Assembly: GCA_018262385.1 (NCBI GenBank)
Contig: JAGSPQ010000148.1
Location: forward strand, 1-7,535
Source of the DNA: Myxococcaceae bacterium
Lineage (GTDB): Bacteria; Myxococcota; Myxococcia; Myxococcales; Myxococcaceae
Reading direction: 5' to 3'
DNA length: 7,535 nt
Shown here: piece after piece, positions 1 through 6,582 of the stretch
Numbering within the stretch: the first letter of the stretch is position 1
How the letters are laid out: each line of letters begins with the position of its first letter
Position numbers and translations under genes: made by a program
The notes under the pieces: model-generated
The model's database searches: none
What the model was told of the DNA's origin: nothing
The model's input: only the letters and a program-made list of their open reading frames with translations

Positions 1-658
<658 letters not shown>

Positions 659-662
<4 letters not shown>

Positions 663-2068
663 CCGCCCGAACTCCGCTCGAGCAACGCTGTCTCCAGCTG
701 GCGTCCCTGAGCGATCTCGAGGCAGTGCAGGAGAAGATCCTCTCGGAGTTCGCCGATCTGTGCGGCGCCCAGAGCGGCGCGCTGTGGGTCAGCGGCGAGC
801 GCACCGGCCTGAGGCTGCGGGCGTTTCGCGGGCTGATCGAGCGGCGCGGGCTGCCCGAGACCGTCGATCCCTCGCTGGTGCAGCTGCTGCCCTGGCGCGC
901 CGGCACCTCGCTGCTCGTCCCCCTGATCGGCGGGGGAGAAGTGCTGGGCCTGGTGCAGCTGGCCGACCCGTTGAGCGGCTCGTTCGGGGACGACGTGCTG
1001 CAGCCCTCGCAGCTATTGGCGCAGTTCGCCGCGGCGAGCGTCCGGGCGGCCACCCGCATCGTCTCGCTCCAGCGGCAGGGGCTGCGCGATCGCGAGACCA
1101 GCGCGTACACCCTCTCGTACTTCACCGACTACGCGACGAAGGAGATCTACAAGGCCCGCCGGTACGGCCGGTCGTTCTCGCTGCTGACCTTCTCGCTCGA
1201 CAACCTGCCCCAGATCCGCGGCCGGCTGGGGGCCACCGCGGCGCGCGCGGCGCAGAAGGCCACCTTGCGGGTGATCAGCACGATCATCCGCGACTCCGAC
1301 GTGGTGGCGCGCGCGACCGACCAGGAGTTCCACATCCTGCTGCCCGAGACCGACTACTTCGGCGGGCTGATGTTCCTGCGCCGGGCGCTGGCGACGGTGC
1401 GCGAGGATCCGGACTGCAAGGCGCTCGAGGTGAAGCTGCCGTTCGGGCTCACCGGCGGCGCCGCCACCTTCCCCCGCGACGGCGACGACTTCGACGAGTT
1501 GCTGCTGCGGTGCCGCGCCCGGATGGAGGAACGGCGCAAGTCGCTCCACGTGGCGCTCAAGCTCGACGGGCTGCCGTTCTGGGACGAGGTCGATCTGCTG
1601 CTGGGCAACTCGCGCTCGCCCCGCCTGCCGGAAGCGCCCGGCGAGCCGTCGCGGCGGGGCCGGGTGGCCGACGTGCTCTACGAGGAACTGCAGACCGAGA
1701 TCGCCCGCGAGCTGACCCGCGAGCCGTCGACCCGCGGGCTGCTCTACGTCGGCAGTCCCGAGGTCCGCAGCGATCTGCCGATCGTGATGGGCCTCGACGA
1801 CGGGCCGACCGACCTGGGCGCCACCGTCTACGTGCTCGGCCGCCGCACCGACATCGCCGATCACCCGGTGGTGACCCCGGTGTTCCTCGAGGGCGACGAG
1901 CGGCTCAACCGCCACGAGTTCCTGCTCTGGCTCGGAGACGGCTCGGCCTACGGCCTGCTGCAGCGCCGCGGCCGGGGAGTCACCTGGGGCTTCCACACTT
2001 CCGACGTGACCCTCGTCGAGGGGCTCGTCTCGCAGCTGCAGCACGAGTACGACCTTCAGCCATGGTGA
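659..2068 (+). CDS. GAF / degenerate GGDEF signalling protein with unassigned C-terminal domain
   Basis: A cytoplasmic protein of 469 residues with no signal peptide or membrane segment. I chose the GTG at 659 because it overlaps the dapF stop (GTGA) and has a GAAGGG Shine-Dalgarno at 648-653, 5 nt upstream; an ATG at 542 in the same frame lies deep inside dapF. Domains: a GAF-like sensor fold (about residues 18-140), a GGDEF-like domain (about 155-300), then a domain of about 130 residues (330-469) I cannot assign. The GGDEF domain is degenerate. The signature reads A219-T-D-Q-E-F224, and the first metal-binding Asp of the usual DxD strand is Ser179 (S-L-D181), so diguanylate cyclase activity is unlikely. 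An RxxD motif (R211-D-S-D214) sits exactly five residues before the signature, where the c-di-GMP inhibitory site lies in active cyclases. I infer a possible c-di-GMP receptor. The next gene, a response regulator, follows after 8 bp and is a likely partner. Confidence 0.85.
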
Positions 2069-2076
2069 GCGGGTAG

Positions 2077-3615
2077 ATGGCCCAGAGCCGCAAAGTCCTG
2101 ATCGCGGATCCCGAGCTGACGGTGGTGCGGCCGCTGACCCGCGCGCTGCGGCAGCGCAGCTACCAGGTCACCTACGCCGCCGACGGCAGCAAGGCGCTCG
2201 AGGTGGCGGTGCTGCGGCACCCGGACGTCATCCTCTACGACGAGCAGTGCACGCTGATCGAAGCGAAGAACTTCACCCAGATCTTAGGCTCGAACCCGCG
2301 CACCGCCGACATCCCGGTGGTGCTGACCACCCACGGGGGAGATCTCGAGCGGCTGAGGTCCTGGCGCGAGGGGTTCCTCAAGAAGCCGTACAACCTCGAC
2401 GAGGTCCTCTCTCGCATCGATCACCTCTGTCGGCGGGTCGAGGCCGCGCGGGGGCTCAAGGGCGACGCGCGAGAGATCGAGGGCGGGCTGTCGCAGCTGC
2501 CGCTGGCCGACCTGCTGCAGATCCTCTCGGCGAACAAGCGCACCGGCCGGCTGGTGATCGTCAACGGCCAGGAACGGGGCGAGATCGGGCTGAGCGCCGG
2601 GCGGCCGGCCAACGCGCGCGAGGGCGACGTCGAGGGCGAGAAGGCGCTGTTCCGGCTGCTGTCGTGGAAGGAAGGCAGCTTCTCCTTCAACCCCGGCCCG
2701 GCGCCGACCCGCTCGAAGATCGATCGGTCGATGGAGGACGCGCTGCTCGAAGGGGCGCACCAGTCGGACGAGCGCGACCGGCTGATCCCGCTGCTGCCGC
2801 CGATGTCGACCCTGGTCTCCCTCTCGCCCTCGGCCGAGACGCCGGTCGCGCCCCACCCGGTGACCGCGGCGGTGCTCGAGCTGCTGCGGACCCCGCGCAC
2901 CCTGCGCGAAGTGCTCGACGAGGTCGACGCTCCGGACCTGGCGGTGCTCTCGGCGCTCAACGCGCTGCTCGATCGAATCGTCATCTCGCCCCAGGACGGG
3001 AAGGTGCGCGGCGCCGAGCCGGTGCTGGCGGCGGCCGAAGTGCACGCCCTGCGCGCGCGGCTGCTGCGCGGCCGGGTCGCCCGATCGGCGGTGGTCGCCA
3101 AGGTGATCGTCGCCGGCTCGGGCCCGAAGGCGGGCAGGGCGATGCTGCGCGGGATGCCGGGGCTGGTGGGCGTCGCCACCGAGCCGGGCTGCCTGCGCAG
3201 CGGCTTTGGCACCCTCGGCCGGCTCGAGCTGAGCGAGGCGCTGAAGATCGACTTCGTGCTGCTGCCCACCGCCGAGGCCGCCCGGCCGCTCTGGCGCCCG
3301 TTCAGCCATGGGGCGATCGGCGCGCTGGTGCTCGAAGACAGCGAGGCGGCGCTGAGGCTGGCGCGGTTCTGCGGCTTCCAGCTGCGGGTCCCGGTCGTCC
3401 TCGTCTCCAACACCGGGCCCGGGCTGCTCGCCCTCGATCAGATCCCGCCCTACCTGCGCGGAGCGCCCGCCTCGGTCGCGCTGATCGACAACGACTTCCT
3501 TTCCGCGCTGCGAACGCTGCTGCGGGCCGCGCTCCATCCGGCGGCCACCGACTCGCCCGACACGGTGGTGCTGCGCGCGGCGGGCGAGGGGAAGGCCGAG
3601 CCCGACCCGGGCTGA
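2077..3615 (+). CDS. Response regulator: receiver, DUF4388 (PatA-like), pseudo-GTPase-like C-terminus
   Basis: A 512-residue cytoplasmic protein beginning at ATG 2077, 8 bp after the previous stop; GGTGA at 2064-2068 may serve as ribosome binding site. Residues 5-120 are a receiver domain: acidic pocket D11, phospho-acceptor D55 (in the strand DVILYD), conserved T84 and K103-P104. Only one of the usual two pocket acids is present. Residues about 135-235 match the DUF4388/PatA N-terminal pattern, from GGLSQLPLADLLQIL through KRTGRLVI to WKEGSFSFNPG. Residues about 262-304 look like the helical tail common after DUF4388. Residues about 340-450 follow the strand order of MglA/COG2229-type small G proteins, but the nucleotide motifs are gone: the P-loop reads GSGPKAGRAM (347-356, no GK[ST]), the expected GTPGQ region is L396-P-T-A-E-A, and NKxD is N445-T-G-P. 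I infer a phospho-switch driving a non-catalytic output. There is no DNA-binding domain of a standard type. Confidence 0.88.
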   Translation: MAQSRKVLIADPELTVVRPLTRALRQRSYQVTYAADGSKALEVAVLRHPDVILYDEQCTLIEAKNFTQILGSNPRTADIPVVLTTHGGDLERLRSWREGFLKKPYNLDEVLSRIDHLCRRVEAARGLKGDAREIEGGLSQLPLADLLQILSANKRTGRLVIVNGQERGEIGLSAGRPANAREGDVEGEKALFRLLSWKEGSFSFNPGPAPTRSKIDRSMEDALLEGAHQSDERDRLIPLLPPMSTLVSLSPSAETPVAPHPVTAAVLELLRTPRTLREVLDEVDAPDLAVLSALNALLDRIVISPQDGKVRGAEPVLAAAEVHALRARLLRGRVARSAVVAKVIVAGSGPKAGRAMLRGMPGLVGVATEPGCLRSGFGTLGRLELSEALKIDFVLLPTAEAARPLWRPFSHGAIGALVLEDSEAALRLARFCGFQLRVPVVLVSNTGPGLLALDQIPPYLRGAPASVALIDNDFLSALRTLLRAALHPAATDSPDTVVLRAAGEGKAEPDPG

Positions 3616-3621
3616 GCCTTC
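3591..3621. terminator. Hairpin at convergent gene ends, candidate bidirectional terminator
   Basis: A near-perfect inverted repeat spans the 4-bp gap between two convergent genes. The outer stem is GAAGGC (3591-3596) with GCCTTC (3616-3621). A 2x2 internal loop follows (CG opposite GA). The inner stem is AGCCCG (3599-3604) with CGGGCT (3608-3613), closed by the loop ACC. That gives 12 base pairs, mostly G-C. The response regulator's stop TGA (3613-3615) lies inside it and the stop of the minus-strand gene (3620-3622) touches its edge. Neither side has a clear U-tract, so intrinsic termination may be weak or depend on Rho. The position between convergent genes is what argues for function. Confidence 0.45.
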
Positions 3622-3964
3622 AGTCTTCGCGGACCACCGCGTCGCTCACTCCCGGCAGCGCGCACAGCAGCTCGAACTCGGCCGGGTCCAGCTGGGTCAC
3701 CCGGCGGGCGTGCAGCCGCTTGAGCTCGATCTCCATCCGCACCTTGCCTGTGGGATCGCGACGGGTGCGCGCCACCGGCTGGCTGCCCTCGGCCTTGCAC
3801 CGCGCGATGTCGGCCTGCAGCGCCCGCAGCCGCTTCGAGATCTTCAGCGCCGCCCGGCCCTGCGGGTTTTCGAACGCGTGGAAGTGCCGATTTCGCGACA
3901 GCTGCGCGCGGGGATCATGGAGCCGCTCGACCAGGCGGCGCACAAAAGGGTCCATCGACTTCAT
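3620..3964 (-). CDS. Small basic conserved-looking hypothetical protein
   Basis: I do not recognise a named family. The ORF encodes 114 residues from ATG 3964; a second ATG three codons later (3955) is an alternative start. AGGTG about 8 nt upstream of 3964 is a weak ribosome binding site. That the frame is coding is supported by codon third positions that are nearly all G or C throughout, by its fit between two other genes, and by the lack of a plausible plus-strand gene here. The open frame extends far beyond 3964 toward 5347, but that part is the shadow of the TPR gene. The protein is soluble, Arg/Lys-rich, with no signal peptide or membrane segment. It has a motif-like stretch SRNRHFHAFENPQG followed by predicted helices (ALKISKRLRALQADI). 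RNA or protein binding is possible but unproven. It is convergent with the response regulator and divergent from the TPR lipoprotein gene. Confidence 0.75.
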   Translation of the reverse strand: MKSMDPFVRRLVERLHDPRAQLSRNRHFHAFENPQGRAALKISKRLRALQADIARCKAEGSQPVARTRRDPTGKVRMEIELKRLHARRVTQLDPAEFELLCALPGVSDAVVRED

Positions 3965-3983
3965 AGGGTAACACCTGTACCTT
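3955..3983 (+). promoter_or_regulatory. Weak candidate sigma-70-like promoter for the TPR lipoprotein gene
   Basis: TCGACT (3955-3960, four of six matches to TTGACA) and TACCTT (3978-3983, three of six to TATAAT) are separated by 17 bp. Transcription would begin near 3990, almost at the ATG at 3992, giving a nearly leaderless mRNA. That would agree with the lack of a Shine-Dalgarno sequence before this ATG. The -35 lies within the first codons of the divergent minus-strand gene. The matches are poor and the call is mainly positional. Confidence 0.2.
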
Positions 3984-3991
3984 GGCTGCAG

Positions 3992-5308
3992 ATGCGCCGG
4001 TCTTCTTCGCTCGTTCTCCTCGGGTTGCTGATCGCCGGCTGCAAAGATCCGGAGCTCGCCGCCGCGGAGTCCCGGGCGAAGGTCGCGAACGAGCTGACGA
4101 ACAAAGGCCGGGTCGCGCTCGCCGAAGAGAACGCCGAGTCGGCGCTCTCGTTTTTCAAGCAGGCCTCTAACAGCGCCCCCCAGGACGCGAGCATCTTTTT
4201 GCTGATCGCCCGGGCGCAGAAGCTGGCGGGAAACGACGGCGCCGCGGTGCTGGCGATCAAGCAGGCCGAGGAGCTCGGGGCCCGCAACGATCCGGCGGTG
4301 AAGCGCGAGCGGGCCGAGCTGTACCGGCGCATGGGCCAGACCAGGGAGGCGATCGCCACCCTGCTCGAGCTGCGCGACGCCAAGCAGCTGACCGACGACG
4401 AGATGCTGCTGCTGGCCCGGCTGCAGGCCCACAACGGCGACGCCGAGGCCGGCTACAAGACGCTCGAGCGGGTGCAGGCGCTCGATCCGGACAACGTCGA
4501 GGCCAAGGTGGTCGAGGCCGAGATCCTGCTGCTGTCGGGCGACGAGGTGCTCGCCGCCAAGCTGATGGATCGCCTGCTGACCGAGAACCCGACCCTGGTG
4601 GCGGCGCGGGTGCTGCGGGCGCGGTACTTCATGCAGAACGGCTACGCCGACGTCGCGCTGCAGGATCTCGAGCTGGTCCCCGAGGACGCCTCGAAGAAGA
4701 CCGAGATCGTCACCCTGAAGGCGCGGGTGCTCAACAACCTCAAGCGCTACGAAGAGGCGGCGGCGGTGCTGGTGCCGATGGTCGACGCCAACCCGCGCGA
4801 CGCCGACCTGGTCGGCCTGCTGGCCGAGACCGAGCTGTACCTGGGCAAGGTCGAGCAGGCGCAGGCGAAGGTCGACCAGGCGCTCGCGATCCGGCCGCGG
4901 TTCGCGCGGGCGCTCTACGTGCGCGGCCGCACCCTCGAGGTGCAGGGAGACCTGAAGGCCGCCGCCGAGCAGTACCAGTACGCGCTGAAGTCCGACCCGG
5001 GCTTCGCGCCGGCGCTCTCTCGGGTGTGGCCGATCTACGAGCACCGGGGCGAGAAGACCGAGGCGATGAGCGCCCTCGAGCGGCTGTTCTTCATGAACGA
5101 GGCGACCCTGGACGAGAAGGTCGCGCTCGCCGGGCTCTACGTCGACACCGGCAGCCACACCGAGCGCGCAAAGAAGCTGATCGCCGAGGCGGTGCGGGTG
5201 CAGCCGGATCACCCCCGCGCCAAAGAGCTCAAGGCGCGCCTGGCGAAGGTCTCCAGCGGTGGCCAGAAGCCCGGGGTACAGATCATCCGGAAGAAGGGTG
5301 GCCGTTAG
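3992..5308 (+). CDS. TPR-repeat lipoprotein
   Basis: A 438-residue protein. The ATG at 3992 is chosen because it puts a short type II signal peptide at the very N-terminus: two arginines, a hydrophobic core, and the lipobox I14-A-G-C17. Cys17 should be lipidated after signal peptidase II cleavage. The +2 residue is Lys and +3 is Asp, so the E. coli inner-membrane retention signal (Asp at +2) is absent and an outer-membrane or surface location is more likely. Residues about 33-420 are roughly eleven tandem TPR-like helical hairpins of about 34 residues, with the typical G-x-x-x-x-A pattern and A-L-x-x-x-P ends, for example VEQAQAKVDQALAIRPRF and AAEQYQYALKSDPGF. The last residues are basic (KKGGR). 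TPR solenoids bind partner proteins; the partner here is unknown. PilF-, NlpI- or exopolysaccharide-secretion-type TPR lipoproteins are possible relatives, but nothing nearby decides. No clear ribosome binding site precedes the ATG. The stop TAG overlaps the stop of the convergent peptidase gene. Confidence 0.92.
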   Translation: MRRSSSLVLLGLLIAGCKDPELAAAESRAKVANELTNKGRVALAEENAESALSFFKQASNSAPQDASIFLLIARAQKLAGNDGAAVLAIKQAEELGARNDPAVKRERAELYRRMGQTREAIATLLELRDAKQLTDDEMLLLARLQAHNGDAEAGYKTLERVQALDPDNVEAKVVEAEILLLSGDEVLAAKLMDRLLTENPTLVAARVLRARYFMQNGYADVALQDLELVPEDASKKTEIVTLKARVLNNLKRYEEAAAVLVPMVDANPRDADLVGLLAETELYLGKVEQAQAKVDQALAIRPRFARALYVRGRTLEVQGDLKAAAEQYQYALKSDPGFAPALSRVWPIYEHRGEKTEAMSALERLFFMNEATLDEKVALAGLYVDTGSHTERAKKLIAEAVRVQPDHPRAKELKARLAKVSSGGQKPGVQIIRKKGGR

Positions 5309-6582
5309 CCCCAGGCGGTGACCGCGCGGCGCAGCGACCGCTCGCACTCTTTGGGCCCCACCGCGACCACCAGCAGCCGTTCGGGGCGGAAGTAGAGCTT
5401 CGCCACCCGCACCAGGTCCGCGATCTTCAGCCCCTCGACCTCGCGGCAGCGGGTGGCGAACGACTTCGGGGGGCGAAACAGCTCTTCGCCGGCGAACCAG
5501 CCGAGCAGATCTCCGGGGAAGTCCTGCTGGGACTCGACCGCCATCCGGTAGCGCACCCGGGCCCGCCGCATCTCTTCGAGGCTGATCTTCCCCGCGCGCA
5601 GGGTGTCGACCGTTCGCAGGATCTCGCGCACCGTGTCGGCCACCTTCGCCGGCGCGGCCGCCCCGTCGATCTCGAACGAGCCGGCGTCGTGAAAGGCCTC
5701 GATCGTCGCGCCCACCGAGTAGGCCAGCCCGCGCTTCTCGACCACGTTGAACGGCAGCCGGGACGACAGCCCGTCGTCGAGCACCCGCCGCAGCGCCGAC
5801 AGGGCGTGGAAGTCGCGGTGCACCTCGGGGACGGTGGGGAAGCTCAAGCGGAACGAGGTCTGCGACTGCTCGTCGCGAACGAAGTCCAGCCGCGGCCCCT
5901 TCGGCGGAGGAGGGGGCGGATCCTCGCTCACCGCGGTGCCGCTCTTCACGTGCGCAAACGCCTTCGTCGCCTGCTTGATCATCGCCGCCCGGCTCACCTT
6001 GCCGGCGACGGCCACCACCATGTTCCCGGCCACGTAGTGCTTGCGGTAGTGATCCTTCACCTGCGAAAGCTTCAGCGCCCGCACCGACTTGAGCGTGCCG
6101 GCGATCTTCAACCCCAGCGGGTGGTCGCCGAAGCGCTGCGACTTCGAGAGGTTCTCGACGTCGACGTCCCGCCCGTGCTCGTCCACCTCGTCCAGCATCT
6201 CCTCGAGGATGATCTCCTTCTCGAGCTCCAGCCGGGTCAGGGTCGGCCGGGTGAGCAGATCGCCCAGCACGTCGAGCGCCACCCCGACCCCGTCGGGATG
6301 GGCGGGGGTGAAGTAGTACGACAGATCTCTGGAGGTGATCCCGTTGAGGTTGCCGCCCACCGACTCGACCCGGGCGTTCATCGCCACCGTGTCGGGGTAG
6401 CGCGCGCTGCCGCGGAAGAACAGGTGCTCGAGCGCGTGGCTGACGCCGTTGTTGGCCCGCGTCTCGTGCCGCGAGCCGACCCGCACGTAGACCGAGACCA
6501 TCGCCGAGTGGAGGTGGGGGGTCTCGACGGTGACGAGCCGCAGGCCGTTGGGCAGCAGATCCTTGAAGTACTTGATGCTCAT
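5305..6582 (-). CDS. M16 family zinc metallopeptidase (processing-peptidase-like)
   Basis: A 425-residue protein of the length usual for single-module M16B peptidases, which act as dimers enclosing a peptide-degrading chamber. The inverted zinc motif H49-A-L-E52-H53 is intact. The third ligand is E128 in LEEML, 74 residues after H53, inside the family's expected 74-76 spacing. The second half carries the R284-G-L-A-Y288 motif typical of the C-terminal half and used for substrate binding. Since one chain has both motifs, a homodimer is plausible, unlike the split heterodimers in which one subunit lacks the zinc site. The two halves are joined by a linker with six consecutive prolines (222-227). 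There is no signal peptide or membrane segment, so it is probably cytoplasmic. The ATG at 6582 overlaps the TGA of the upstream kinase gene (ATGA) and has no Shine-Dalgarno of its own, which suggests translational coupling. Substrate unknown. Confidence 0.95.
   Translation of the reverse strand: MSIKYFKDLLPNGLRLVTVETPHLHSAMVSVYVRVGSRHETRANNGVSHALEHLFFRGSARYPDTVAMNARVESVGGNLNGITSRDLSYYFTPAHPDGVGVALDVLGDLLTRPTLTRLELEKEIILEEMLDEVDEHGRDVDVENLSKSQRFGDHPLGLKIAGTLKSVRALKLSQVKDHYRKHYVAGNMVVAVAGKVSRAAMIKQATKAFAHVKSGTAVSEDPPPPPPKGPRLDFVRDEQSQTSFRLSFPTVPEVHRDFHALSALRRVLDDGLSSRLPFNVVEKRGLAYSVGATIEAFHDAGSFEIDGAAAPAKVADTVREILRTVDTLRAGKISLEEMRRARVRYRMAVESQQDFPGDLLGWFAGEELFRPPKSFATRCREVEGLKIADLVRVAKLYFRPERLLVVAVGPKECERSLRRAVTAWG

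Noticed and set aside
760..3971. Long alternative frames on both strands over the GAF/GGDEF and response regulator genes
   Set aside because: Their translations are Arg/Ala/Gly-rich without domain motifs, typical of extra frames in very GC-rich DNA; the chosen frames contain recognisable GAF, receiver and DUF4388 sequence.
3967..3981. Inverted repeat GGTA, 7 bp, TACC in the divergent intergenic gap as an operator
   Set aside because: The arms are only 4 bp and the repeat does not extend, so it could easily occur by chance.
3965..5347. Very long minus-strand open frame continuous with the small hypothetical gene
   Set aside because: It is the antisense shadow of the TPR lipoprotein gene. Its protein is low-complexity (Leu, Gly, Arg, His, Gln rich), while the plus strand has a lipobox and clear TPR repeats. 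Only 3620-3964 is kept.
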